This document shows positions 15,107 to 23,703 of a stretch of DNA of 26,231 bases, piece by piece. The DNA comes from a virus. The position numbers and the translations under genes are program-made. Under the pieces are notes generated by a model. The model was not told where the DNA came from. It saw only the letters and a program-made list of their open reading frames with translations, and searched no databases. Every line of letters begins with the position of its first letter. Position 1 is the first letter of the stretch. The stretch is taken from the IMG/VR virus record IMGVR_UViG_3300007649_000014, positions 1-26,231 of that record, one strand, 5' to 3'.

Positions 15107-15681
15107 TTTGCCAGTATTAAATTCTCGCCATTACGTAGCAATACTTTGCATCCTTTAGCCTTCTCAATTATTGCTTTGTCGTTTCCATCGTGTTCAACGC
15201 ACCATATCTTAACATCAGGTAATTCATCGTATAGGCACATAAACAAATCAGTCGATGAACCTTCCACATCAATGTTCACAAAGTCGTACATATGTCCAAC
15301 CTTCTCAAGTAAGGTTCTATGATGACAAGTCATAACAGCTATCATTTCAAATGGTGTTTGGTTTTTCCACTTTTCTACATTAGGTAAGTTATGCGTTGCA
15401 GTCGCTTCGATGTTATCGTAAAAGTCAACCAACCTTTGCTCATCAGTAACTATACACGCATTCACCAAAGTTAAATTATTTTTGAAATCTTTTACATTTT
15501 CTTGCAATTTAATAAACGTGCGCGGTGAAGCTTCCACCATTACGCCTTTCCATCCACGTTTAACTAATTCGTATGTGTTGCTGAATGTTATACCATCAAA
15601 CGCGCCTATGTCCAGGAATGTTTTGGTACTATCGCCTAAATATTTAAGGATTACTTCCTCTTCGTTATTTTGTGAATACAT
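15103..15681 (-). CDS. FkbM-family methyltransferase
   Basis: A 192-residue SAM-dependent methyltransferase. Motif I is LDIGAFDG (residues 23-30). Next comes GVMVEASP (Glu50, the ribose-binding acidic position) and DFVNIDVEG (Asp138, Glu140), the family's post-motif region. The end, GNDKAIIEKAKGCKVLL, fits a typical FkbM ending. FkbM enzymes usually O-methylate sugars or other small acceptors. It lies next to two glycosyltransferases and is translated 4 bases into the next gene, so it may methylate a sugar that they attach. Confidence 0.85.
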   Translation of the reverse strand: MYSQNNEEEVILKYLGDSTKTFLDIGAFDGITFSNTYELVKRGWKGVMVEASPRTFIKLQENVKDFKNNLTLVNACIVTDEQRLVDFYDNIEATATHNLPNVEKWKNQTPFEMIAVMTCHHRTLLEKVGHMYDFVNIDVEGSSTDLFMCLYDELPDVKIWCVEHDGNDKAIIEKAKGCKVLLRNGENLILAK

Positions 15682-16248
15682 CTATTTCTTTGTTCTATAA
15701 TAATAATGATACATTGTCTTATCTATAAACCCGGCACTGCTGATTAATCCGCTATTAGCTAACTTAATCCCGTAATCCCTATCCTCTCCAAATGTTTTTT
15801 CAGGAAACCTAACCTTCTTGGCTATCTCAGTTTTAACCACGTTAATATGCATTATCGGGCGCTCATATGTGACATATCTTCTGTGGCGCACCGTTGCATA
15901 CTCTTTACCATACTGGTGTACAAACTCAGTAGGATTCTTACCATCTGTATAAATCAAACCTTTAAATCCTATCACATCCACACCCATACTAATCATATGC
16001 ATATGGTCATCGATGTAACTTTCAGCAACCAAGTCATCGTCATCTATAAACACCAGGTAAGGAGTTTTAACTTGGTCTATTAGCATATTACGGATTTTAC
16101 CAATATTCACATTGCCTTCATTAACGCAACTAATAATTTCAACGTGCGTTTGGTCTTGAGCGTTTAGGCATTTCATTAACCGTTCTAAATAAAACCCGCG
16201 CTTCTTTAATGTCGGAATAAGGATGGTTAAATATTTCTCAGAGATCAT
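15682..16248 (-). CDS. Family-2-like glycosyltransferase
   Basis: A 188-residue protein, short for the family, beginning MISEKYLTILIPTLKKRGFYLERLM, the classic GT2 opening strand. It contains NIGKIRNMLIDQ and YLVFIDDDDLVAES (metal-binding acidic motif at 69-72), and later FGEDRDYGIKLA (residues 153-164) with the catalytic-base-type E/D pair. No membrane segment is seen. It overlaps the preceding GT by 11 bases and ends directly before the methyltransferase. The sugar and acceptor are unknown. Confidence 0.82.
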   Translation of the reverse strand: MISEKYLTILIPTLKKRGFYLERLMKCLNAQDQTHVEIISCVNEGNVNIGKIRNMLIDQVKTPYLVFIDDDDLVAESYIDDHMHMISMGVDVIGFKGLIYTDGKNPTEFVHQYGKEYATVRHRRYVTYERPIMHINVVKTEIAKKVRFPEKTFGEDRDYGIKLANSGLISSAGFIDKTMYHYYYRTKK

Positions 16249-16885
16249 AGTTACGTGCTTTTAGTTTATCATACACCGCCTTACCATTGCTATATGCATA
16301 ATTACTATTCTCGCGCTCGTATGTCTCATCCTTCTTACTTTTACCTACTATGTAATGCATATGCTCAAACAATAGATGTCTACAATCAATTAAACAATCC
16401 AACTTTTTAACCACATCCAACAAAGCATTATCTGCAAATAAACTAAAGAAGTCGGGATGGTAAATATAACCGATGCGCTCGTATAACGATTTACTCATTA
16501 TCGGTAAACTCATAATGTCGCCGTTGCTTATCCCATCATTAACCAGGATGCCATACATATCGCGGTCAATCTTTTCTTTAAGCAGTTCATTCCATCGTGG
16601 AGGAGTTAGGAAGTCATCCGACAACACCAGGAAGCAATCACCGGTAGCAATCTTTGCTGCATTGTTACACGCATCTACTAACGACCTATTGTTATTACTG
16701 ATTAGTATAATACCACTTGGTATAGTCCACTCACGATAACATTCAGCCTGGTCATCATTATTATCAATACTTACGATATACTCAAGTGTATCTACACTGT
16801 TATCGAAATTATTAATGCAACTTAAAGCAGCCTCATAACCGCGTTGGCATCTTTTTCTACTTGGATGTATGATTGTCCATTTCAT
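16238..16885 (-). CDS. Glycosyltransferase-like protein (GT-A fold)
   Basis: A 215-residue protein with a GT-A start: MKWTIIHPSRKR, YIVSIDNNDD (about 36-45), VDACNNAAKIATGDCFLVLS and the metal motif SDDF (Asp90, Asp91). It then has a region with MSLPIMSKSLYERIGYI (about 124-140) and SLFADNALLDV, as expected for an acceptor side. It overlaps the VRR nuclease by 29 bases and the next glycosyltransferase by 11. It is weaker than its neighbour as a GT2 match, but the D-D motif and context support a transferase. Confidence 0.75.
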   Translation of the reverse strand: MKWTIIHPSRKRCQRGYEAALSCINNFDNSVDTLEYIVSIDNNDDQAECYREWTIPSGIILISNNNRSLVDACNNAAKIATGDCFLVLSDDFLTPPRWNELLKEKIDRDMYGILVNDGISNGDIMSLPIMSKSLYERIGYIYHPDFFSLFADNALLDVVKKLDCLIDCRHLLFEHMHYIVGKSKKDETYERENSNYAYSNGKAVYDKLKARNYDL

Positions 16886-17111
16886 CTACAATAACTTTAA
16901 AACCTTTTAATTCTAATTCACTTATTCGATATTTCTGTAATGCACTCAGCTTACCATTAACCGCTTTAACTTCCACAAATATAATCTCACCTGGCTTCAT
17001 ACAAAGTAAGTCCGGGATTCCGTTTTTGTTGGTCTTAGCTAATTTAATAACATAAAACCCTAACTTCTCCCAGCGTTCAATTACCTTCCGTTGATATGCA
17101 CTCTCAAGCAC
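16857..17111 (-). CDS. VRR-NUC domain nuclease
   Basis: An 84-residue single-domain nuclease beginning at a GTG codon (17111-17109), so that LESAYQRKVIERWEK follows. Key residues are Glu3, GIPDLL (Asp34 in the catalytic PD), VEVKA (E-x-K at 47-49), and Gln59 in LSALQKYRI. This is the PD-(D/E)xK fold of VRR-NUC domains, often stand-alone in phages and linked to structure-specific cleavage or packaging. It overlaps the 47-residue gene by 8 bases. The exact substrate is unknown. Confidence 0.85.
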   Translation of the reverse strand: MLESAYQRKVIERWEKLGFYVIKLAKTNKNGIPDLLCMKPGEIIFVEVKAVNGKLSALQKYRISELELKGFKVIVDEMDNHTSK

Positions 17112-17247
17112 CTTGTCCTTTGTATTTCTTGCGGTAATTTTTGGACATTTTTAGTCCACTATTTTTCTTTTTGCTATGAACACCGGGGCGCTTACGTCTC
17201 GCCTTCTTGACAAACCTGGTGCTTATTGTTTTGGTCGCTTTCGCCAT
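17104..17247 (-). CDS. Short basic peptide, 47 residues, RKRPGVHSKK type
   Basis: An ATG at 17247 opens a 47-codon frame: MAKATKTIS, then RRKRPGVHSKKKNSG, and an ending NYRKKYKGQGA. It is exceptionally basic (many K and R) with no hydrophobic core. Similar short RPGVHSK...YKGQG proteins are frequent, unnamed genes in Bacteroidota phages, from my general recollection. It could bind nucleic acid. It starts 61 bases after the 98-residue gene and overlaps the nuclease GTG start by 8 bases, so it is likely co-translated with it. Confidence 0.7.
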   Translation of the reverse strand: MAKATKTISTRFVKKARRKRPGVHSKKKNSGLKMSKNYRKKYKGQGA

Positions 17248-17287
17248 TGATTTATAATTAATTGATTGATAGGTTTTTGGTTAATCT

Positions 17288-17306
17288 ATTTAGAATCATT
17301 CTAAAT
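17288..17306. other. 19-base palindrome in the only gap of the main operon
   Basis: ATTTAGAAT and ATTCTAAAT flank a single central C (17297), a perfect 9-bp inverted repeat that begins 3 bases past the stop of the 98-residue gene. As RNA it folds as a 7-bp stem with a 5-base loop. There is no T run after it, so it is not a standard terminator. It could be an operator or an mRNA processing/stability element. Confidence 0.5.
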
Positions 17307-17308
17307 AA

Positions 17309-17605
17309 CTACTCCACTATTTGCCAGTAAACAGTGCCGTTGTCGCTAACATTTGTAGACCTGATTTCAAAGCTAACTCCGTCAATCGTGGATGGTGAAT
17401 AAATGTAAACATTACCAATAGCAGTAGTGTTGTCTTGGTTGCGAGTTAAGATAACCGCTTTACCCGCGTGAGATGATTGAACCGTTACACGACCAGCAGT
17501 AAGGTCAGCATAACCAAAGTTAGCTTCAACCGGTGAACCATCGTCCTCCACAGATAAAAGAATCGTGTTACCATTCTCATCAATTCCGTAATTTTCAGTT
17601 CTCAT
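17309..17605 (-). CDS. Small tail-fibre partner, function unknown
   Basis: A 98-residue beta-rich protein (MRTENYGIDENGNTILLSV, then LTAGRVTVQSS and VYIYSPSTIDGV). It has no membrane segment, signal or known domain. It overlaps the 544-residue fibre gene by 4 bases and is the last gene before the operon gap, so it is probably made with the fibre. Such small genes next to fibres are sometimes fibre-tip or decoration proteins, but nothing here proves it. Confidence 0.5.
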   Translation of the reverse strand: MRTENYGIDENGNTILLSVEDDGSPVEANFGYADLTAGRVTVQSSHAGKAVILTRNQDNTTAIGNVYIYSPSTIDGVSFEIRSTNVSDNGTVYWQIVE

Positions 17606-19236
17606 TGTATACGATGAAATAATGCGTAAATATTACCAATTGTTGGATTGAGCGCAGTAAGTGAACTGGCATTAGCCGGTAACGCACCATATGATGCTCT
17701 CGTTCCATTAATATAAGTTCCTAAAGATGTACCACCAGCGGATGCTAAACCTATTACTTGGGCAAAGTTAGTAGTAGTTAAACTTCTAATGCCGTGAGCC
17801 GTTGCACTACTTGTACTGAATGCAGTAAAGTATAATCCTGGTGTTAATGTAATTGCAGTGCCTGGTGTGAATGTTTTAACGCCAATTGTAGCAGCGGATA
17901 TGTCACCACTATCTACTACCAATGTAGTAGGTACTACCGTAGTAGCATCCCCATTATAAATCCCAAATCGTAAGTTACTTCCTACCGCACCAGCTGATGT
18001 TACCTCAACGGCTATTTGATCAATAACAAGAGTTTTATGAACCGGAAAAGGAACTAAAAAAACTGAAGGTGTTGAATGGTTGGTTGCAGTTAATGTATTT
18101 GTGTTATCACTTGGCACATACCACCTTTGGCTTTTACGATAATAATTACCACCTCTTCTATCTGTTAAGTATGTAGATAATCCTGATATATCAGTTGTGC
18201 TAAGTTGTTTAGTTTTCCATTGGCTATCCGATGAATCAAAATAAATCGTGTCATTATTGCTTGGTGATTGGGCCTGAACATTATGAAGTTCATCTAACTC
18301 ATAACCATTTTGTACTCTCACATACATTCTCCCAGCACTACCCGCACTTGCAGTAGTTACAAATCCCAAATAAACTAAATGATTAGGCGCATATGGTTTT
18401 ACTTTAGTTATTGCACCAGCAGTTGCACCAAGGTATACCGCATCACCATCTGACCAAGTGGAAATAGGTAATGTGCTTAGTCCGTCAAGTAATCCTTGAA
18501 GCATTATAAAACCTTTTTGACCTGATGCTATACTTGTTGACATTACTAAACCTACCGTTTGAGCCGATGTCGCATCACCTACGTTATTAGCTAACTTAAC
18601 AGTCATTCTATCACCTTGCCCACCAAACGCATATACCGGTTGCCCTTTTGTAATTGTTACGCTATCCGCATTAGTTACATAGGCTATTATAGTATTGGGT
18701 GAAGTTCCTATACACTGAAAGGAAGGTGTGCTTGAATTATAAACGACTAACATTTCAGCCCCGCCCTCAATATCACCTCCAATTAATGGTCCATCATTAT
18801 TACGATAAAGGTCTACCGCACCTAATGAATTTATGTTTAGCGTTGCACCAGTAGTATTACCATTTGTAAATCTAACCAAGTAAGAATCACCATCGGCATA
18901 TGAAGTAACACCAGTAATTGAAACAGTATACGTATCAGTACCTGATGCCGTGCCGTGCGGAATTTCACCAGCACTACCAGCTACGGCGTAATTTTCAATA
19001 ATTGCATCTACCGCAGTTTTTAAAAGTGAAGCACTTGCTACGCTTGGACTACTGCAATCTGTATAAAGTAATTTAAATTCTTGGCGGTATTTATTACTCT
19101 CGTATTCGTGCGTGTTAAAAATCAAATAGTCACCATCTACCGCAGTTGAACAATAAACCTTTTTAAATAAAAGTTCGTCAGTATCTACTATTACTTTAAC
19201 TTCCGTTGCAGTTTCATCTATAAATTGGTAACTCAT
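17602..19236 (-). CDS. Probable tail fibre or receptor-binding protein
   Basis: A 544-residue protein. The first part (about 1-60) is compact, then comes a T/S/G-rich beta region with a phage-fibre-type stretch (SYLVRFTNGNTTGATLNINS, about 118-137). The middle has ADSVTITKGQPVYAFGG and GDAVYLGATAGAITKVKP, and then ELDELHNVQAQSPSNNDTIYF, a segment common in tail fibres and appendages of Bacteroidota phages. The end is rich in T, A and S (about 370-530), as in trimeric fibre shafts and tips. No enzyme motif is evident. It lies between replication genes and nucleases, away from the other tail genes, where host-range genes are sometimes exchanged. Confidence 0.7.
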   Translation of the reverse strand: MSYQFIDETATEVKVIVDTDELLFKKVYCSTAVDGDYLIFNTHEYESNKYRQEFKLLYTDCSSPSVASASLLKTAVDAIIENYAVAGSAGEIPHGTASGTDTYTVSITGVTSYADGDSYLVRFTNGNTTGATLNINSLGAVDLYRNNDGPLIGGDIEGGAEMLVVYNSSTPSFQCIGTSPNTIIAYVTNADSVTITKGQPVYAFGGQGDRMTVKLANNVGDATSAQTVGLVMSTSIASGQKGFIMLQGLLDGLSTLPISTWSDGDAVYLGATAGAITKVKPYAPNHLVYLGFVTTASAGSAGRMYVRVQNGYELDELHNVQAQSPSNNDTIYFDSSDSQWKTKQLSTTDISGLSTYLTDRRGGNYYRKSQRWYVPSDNTNTLTATNHSTPSVFLVPFPVHKTLVIDQIAVEVTSAGAVGSNLRFGIYNGDATTVVPTTLVVDSGDISAATIGVKTFTPGTAITLTPGLYFTAFSTSSATAHGIRSLTTTNFAQVIGLASAGGTSLGTYINGTRASYGALPANASSLTALNPTIGNIYALFHRIQ

Positions 19237-19889
19237 TTCTTTTTACGATAAAATGTTAAACCTTTGTACGTTAACCCGTCTTTTATGTAGGTTTTCAAAG
19301 TTAATAAAGATTTTATAGAACCATCAAAAAAAAAGTCGTTAATGTCGTGAATATTGTTAAATACCATCCCGGTTTCAATATTTACCAAATCACCCGACCT
19401 ATTACCATATATTCCTAATCGCGCCTTATTACCCAACCTTCCCCTCGAAATATTAATTTTTGCTTCAGGTGATCTATAACCACGTGCGTTACCATTACCT
19501 TTCATACCATAACTTATACGCATCTTTGTTACTGCACTGGCTAACTTACCTAATTTGTAACTATTACCAAGTAATCGTTTTTGCTTTTTAATTGGGTCTT
19601 CTTGGACTATATGCCCACCTGGATGTACATTAACTAACTGACCACCGGTAATCCTTCTACCATAGTGCGCTATCCAGTATTTTTCTCGCTCTAAAATGTA
19701 TTTTTTGTCATCGCTTTCCTCCACAATCTCAAACGTGAAACCTCCTTTTGCAACTTCGTGCCAGGCGGAATTACGTTTATTTTCCTTATAAGCTCGATAA
19801 TACTTTTGAATACCATTTTTATTCCTTGCCTTGCCAATTCCAACATAAAAAACTTTTTTGTCCTGATAGTGTTTATAAAGAAACCACAT
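19233..19889 (-). CDS. GIY-YIG homing-type endonuclease
   Basis: A 218-residue protein. The N-terminal nuclease domain (1-80) contains FLYKHYQ, then VFYVGIGKAR (YVG in place of YIG), RAYKENKRNSAWHEV and the acidic catalytic patch ILEREKYWIAHYG (Glu67 or Glu69). The rest is a likely DNA-binding part with repeated NUMOD3-like units (ARGYRSPEAKINISRGRLGN, about 135-155) and a NUMOD1-like end (LVNIETGMVFNNIHDINDFF). It overlaps the helicase by 17 bases and the fibre by 4. Free-standing homing endonucleases copy themselves into neighbouring sites and often sit beside replication genes. It could also have been adopted for a phage function. Confidence 0.8.
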   Translation of the reverse strand: MWFLYKHYQDKKVFYVGIGKARNKNGIQKYYRAYKENKRNSAWHEVAKGGFTFEIVEESDDKKYILEREKYWIAHYGRRITGGQLVNVHPGGHIVQEDPIKKQKRLLGNSYKLGKLASAVTKMRISYGMKGNGNARGYRSPEAKINISRGRLGNKARLGIYGNRSGDLVNIETGMVFNNIHDINDFFFDGSIKSLLTLKTYIKDGLTYKGLTFYRKKK

Positions 19890-21096
19890 ATTGTTTTTTG
19901 AATAGTGAAGTAGTATAGTTTTTTTTGTTACTTACTGCATTGTAAATTTTTTCCTCTATACCATCATTTGCAAATATCCAAAAAATTTTATTATTAGTCC
20001 TGACATTAGTAGTCATTCTATCTCGCGCTTGGAAGTATGTTACTGCTGAAAAATCAATGTTTAAAAACACTAAATAATCAGCATTGCGTAAGCTTATGCC
20101 TTCCCGACCACTTACCATTTGAAGCGCTATTTTTTTATCAGTCGTATCAAATTCGTTTAAATCATCTGTAATCGTATCACCAAATACTTTCTTGATCATA
20201 TCATATTCAGCCTTGAATTTATAAAAGATGCCTATTTTTTTACCGGCAAAATGTTGCTTAATAAAATTAGCTTTTGTAAAATCTAAAATAATACTATCGC
20301 CGTCTTCAGTAATAACAGTACCTGAATAAATTTGATGTAACTTACCCATTAGTTTAACGCCAGTGTCAGCTAAAATAGCACCCTCCTCTAATTCCACTAC
20401 ATTATCTTTTCTTAATTGTTTAGCAATCTCATAAGTGTTTTCATCCAAATCCACATAAATAATTTGCTCTTCTATTTCAGTGACAAACCCACTATTCTTT
20501 TGTGACCATCGGATAAAATACTTGTCAATTACTGGTAATAGCTTATCCTTGTAGCATAACTTATAGTTATTGATTGAGCCATAACCATAATTAACCGATT
20601 GAACATTTACATAAATTTTTGCCCACTGATAAAAACTCATTCCGATAAATGGATTACCAGGACAAACATAAAGCTGATGAAATATCTGACTATAACTCTC
20701 CGGGTGCGGTGTACCTGATAATAAGATTTTAGGCACATCGTAAAATTTAATCCTTAACAGATTTACTCGTTGTGGAATTTTTGGGAATCCGCCCATAGTA
20801 TGAGCCTCATCGCAAATTATCAAATCAAACTTATCCTTTACATTATGTAAATTTTCCCAATTAACAACAATTAATTTATACTGAAATCCAAAGTTTGCAT
20901 AATCCGTTTCGATGCTTTTTATAGCTTTTTTTTTAGTCAGAAATAAAACGCTTTTACAACCTAATAATTCTGCAGTTTTTAATGCCATCAAAGTTTTACC
21001 TGTGCGCACCTCAGCAGCAATATAGCAAAATCCATATTCCTTAACTTTTTTTGATGCCTGGTTGGCTATGTCTATTTGATACCTTCTAAGTTCCAT
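19873..21096 (-). CDS. SF2 DNA helicase (SNF2/DEAH type)
   Basis: A 407-residue ATP-dependent helicase or translocase. Motifs are in order: Q-like ELRRYQ at the start; motif I VRTGKT (residues 30-35); motif II DEAH (96-99); motif III SGTP (127-130); motif V SGREGISLRNAD (329-340); and motif VI QARDRM (356-361). The ending is short. It overlaps the primase gene's 3' end by 25 bases and is overlapped by the endonuclease, in the replication block. Such phage proteins act in replication or recombination; the role here is inferred from position. Confidence 0.88.
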   Translation of the reverse strand: MELRRYQIDIANQASKKVKEYGFCYIAAEVRTGKTLMALKTAELLGCKSVLFLTKKKAIKSIETDYANFGFQYKLIVVNWENLHNVKDKFDLIICDEAHTMGGFPKIPQRVNLLRIKFYDVPKILLSGTPHPESYSQIFHQLYVCPGNPFIGMSFYQWAKIYVNVQSVNYGYGSINNYKLCYKDKLLPVIDKYFIRWSQKNSGFVTEIEEQIIYVDLDENTYEIAKQLRKDNVVELEEGAILADTGVKLMGKLHQIYSGTVITEDGDSIILDFTKANFIKQHFAGKKIGIFYKFKAEYDMIKKVFGDTITDDLNEFDTTDKKIALQMVSGREGISLRNADYLVFLNIDFSAVTYFQARDRMTTNVRTNNKIFWIFANDGIEEKIYNAVSNKKNYTTSLFKKQYVVSL

Positions 21097-23594
21097 CTTA
21101 CCATCATATTTTTAGTTACTGGTTCTTTCATTCTTTCAAGCTTACTATTAAAAAACTTACACGAACTTTCGAGTGCCTTGCTAAATCTATTCTTTGAATA
21201 GTCCTTTTCACTAAACTCACTTTGCGTTAAAAACTCACCATATAAGTTACTCAACTTAATAAACTCCTCCACTTTTCTATCAATAAACCATTCATAAAAT
21301 TCAGATGTAAACTTATCACTTATTCTTTTCTGAATTGATGTCTCCGATTCTTTCATCTTTTTAAGGTCGTTACTTAAATAGAATTGAACCGCGCCAAGCA
21401 TAAACGTGTAAAAAATATTCCACTTCGTTACATCCCAACCTATAAATAAATGCTCACCCAGGTAATCTACTGGTGTATTTTTATCGTTAAAGAAATTGCT
21501 AAACTCAAGTAAAAATTGTCGGCGGTTAGCAGCTTGAGATTCGTTGTCAATATTGTAATTTGTCGTGATCAAAAACTTGGGCGAATTTTCATAGTCAATA
21601 AATAACTCATCCTTATTTTTCTTTTCTACCGTCAAACCATCAGTAATTTTGCTAAACAAACTTTCAAAAGGCATATTTCTCTCAGTGTCCTGAAGTAAAA
21701 TTATTTTAGTGTCAATAGTTACACGCTGGAAGGCAAAAGCTTTTGTCGGTTCAAATCCTTTACCATCAATAGTAACCGTCTTAACCATTTTGCTAACGGC
21801 TTTCGTTAGTAGTCCTTTGCCAGTTCCTCCACCCACTTTATTACTACTACTCTCCTCTCCAAAAATGATACAGTAAGGTTTCATCTCATCTTTGTAATCG
21901 TGGAGGAGGTAACCGATAATATTCATACAGTAATCAGCACGTTCAATATCATCATTGTTAATTTTCATTATGAATTTATAAAAGCTGTGATCAGCAAAAT
22001 CATAATTTAAATCTAATTCGTGTTTAATAACGCTACTTTTCCAAACGACATAATTTTTAATATCATCATGCGTATAGTCAAGCAACTCTATCCCATTTGC
22101 AAAGCTTACACGCGCTACCCCATTGGTAAAAGGAAAGTAAGCAAAGTTTTTATCGCTCTTTAAAATTTTAACATTGGTATATTCCACAAACTCCATCTGA
22201 GCCTCAGAAAATAAAGTATTTGACCTTTGCTGGACAATCTCAAGCAAGTCATCGCGCATAATACTATCAAACACATAACTTAAGCTCATTATGTAATCAT
22301 AAATCGCATCTTTAATATCAGTAATCTTAACCTCTTCAATTAATCCTTTTTCAATTTTTACATATCTAAAAGTGTTATCAATTTTATATCGATAAATGTT
22401 CAGGTGATTACTGATAAATTGCGTAAACTTATGTAACTGAATTTTAATCGTTGGTTTTTTATCTTTATTCGGTATAACCTCCCAAAACTGCGCAATCTTT
22501 TTACCTTGGTTAGCTTCATAGTTATCAATTATCTCTGCGCAATCATTTATACTTAATCCATCCAGCTTCCTTAGTTCATCTACAATCTCATCCTTTTCGG
22601 CATTGTCAGCTTTCATCGAATGTATAACCGAGGCATACTTATGTTTAATTTGCTTTCGCACTCGACCATATCCAGCATTCAATAATTCCTTAAAGCATTT
22701 TGTCCAGTCATTATTACAGTTTAAAAGGCAATAAATAGCACTTTTGCTATATGCTTTTTCACTTTCAAATTGGGTTGAGGTACTAAAGCAATAAAACTTA
22801 TTTAACTCTTTATGATATGTCCCGGATGTTTTGCTGGAAGTATCGCCAGGTCTTTTTAAATGGAAACGTGTCGAATTTTCTGAGACAATTGTCCAGCCGT
22901 GTTTAGTAAATTCCGTTAGTACATCACCGCGCAAGTTATAATCGTCAAATGGACTATCAATAAAACTACTATCGTCAACATCCTTAATTTTTTTAGGAAT
23001 TACAACCTCACTTTCTATCACCTGGTTAAATGATCGTGCAAGTGTTAAAAGTAAATCGCGCTCATCAGCAGTAATAACTATTGCTTCGGTTCGTTCACTT
23101 ATAAATTCATAACCTGGTGTTGGAGGCGCAAGGCAATATCCTTTTTCAGCTTTAATCTCAATTAGCACTTTTACCTTTTCGTGGGGGTTATGCTCAACTT
23201 CCTCATCCGTGCAATAACGATTAGCTAACTTGCAATTTTTAGAACACTCATCTTCTATCCGGTAAATTAAGTGATAACCGTTACTTGGTGTGCGTACAAT
23301 TACCAGTTTGTCAATTAGGTTTAATGAATGATTTTTGATGCATTCGATGTAATTTTCGTAGAGATTGCCTGATAAGTCATACTTGCAGTCGATGTCTATC
23401 ATTTCACGACCTCCGCTCACTTTACCACCAATTGTCGCTATACCTTCAGCATCCTGGAAGTAAACTTCCGCATCAGCAATAGTCATTAATTCACTTTGAA
23501 ATTTGGTCCAACTTTTAATGGTCGGAACTTTAAGCTTGTTTACCGGTATAACGCTGATACCTTGTTGTAAATAAGCAATAGCTTTTTTAATCAT
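21072..23594 (-). CDS. Primase-helicase fusion (prim-pol plus SF3/D5-type)
   Basis: An 840-residue replication protein. Residues 1-165 look like a prim-pol domain: IDIDC (Asp67 and Asp69, metal-binding), TPSNGYHLIYR (102-112) and CLAPPTPG (154-161). Then comes a linker with RFHLKRPGDTS and CFSTSTQFE. Residues 560-710 form an SF3/D5-like ATPase: P-loop GGGTGKG (588-594), Walker B-like IILLQDTE (631-638), and ITTN (675-678, motif C), then RRQFLLEF. The P-loop ends K-G where most SF3 helicases have K-S/T. It would unwind DNA and make primers at the fork. The start codon is inside an mRNA hairpin, and a strong promoter lies about 100 bases upstream. Confidence 0.85.
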   Translation of the reverse strand: MIKKAIAYLQQGISVIPVNKLKVPTIKSWTKFQSELMTIADAEVYFQDAEGIATIGGKVSGGREMIDIDCKYDLSGNLYENYIECIKNHSLNLIDKLVIVRTPSNGYHLIYRIEDECSKNCKLANRYCTDEEVEHNPHEKVKVLIEIKAEKGYCLAPPTPGYEFISERTEAIVITADERDLLLTLARSFNQVIESEVVIPKKIKDVDDSSFIDSPFDDYNLRGDVLTEFTKHGWTIVSENSTRFHLKRPGDTSSKTSGTYHKELNKFYCFSTSTQFESEKAYSKSAIYCLLNCNNDWTKCFKELLNAGYGRVRKQIKHKYASVIHSMKADNAEKDEIVDELRKLDGLSINDCAEIIDNYEANQGKKIAQFWEVIPNKDKKPTIKIQLHKFTQFISNHLNIYRYKIDNTFRYVKIEKGLIEEVKITDIKDAIYDYIMSLSYVFDSIMRDDLLEIVQQRSNTLFSEAQMEFVEYTNVKILKSDKNFAYFPFTNGVARVSFANGIELLDYTHDDIKNYVVWKSSVIKHELDLNYDFADHSFYKFIMKINNDDIERADYCMNIIGYLLHDYKDEMKPYCIIFGEESSSNKVGGGTGKGLLTKAVSKMVKTVTIDGKGFEPTKAFAFQRVTIDTKIILLQDTERNMPFESLFSKITDGLTVEKKNKDELFIDYENSPKFLITTNYNIDNESQAANRRQFLLEFSNFFNDKNTPVDYLGEHLFIGWDVTKWNIFYTFMLGAVQFYLSNDLKKMKESETSIQKRISDKFTSEFYEWFIDRKVEEFIKLSNLYGEFLTQSEFSEKDYSKNRFSKALESSCKFFNSKLERMKEPVTKNMMVRWNLEGIK

Positions 23595-23703
23595 AATGGT
23601 AGAATTAATTAATTAAAATTTAATTGGGGATAAAGTTTACAAAAATAACTCTACCATTTATGATAGTATTTTCTTATTTTAATTAATAAACATTTATCCC
23701 AAA
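23590..23703 (-). promoter_or_regulatory. Structured mRNA leader with three interleaved inverted repeats over the primase start
   Basis: On the plus strand, three pairs of complementary arms lie in the order C'-B'-A'-C-B-A. C (23650-23664) pairs with C' (23590-23603), a 14-bp match with one bulge, and C' covers the ATG at 23594-23592. B (23676-23687) pairs with B' (23608-23619), 12 of 12. A (23693-23703) pairs with A' (23624-23634), 10 of 11. Because the pairs are interleaved rather than nested, they cannot all form as a simple hairpin; they could compete or make a pseudoknot. Control of primase translation is inferred; the TTAATT arms are low-complexity, so B is the weakest. Confidence 0.5.
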
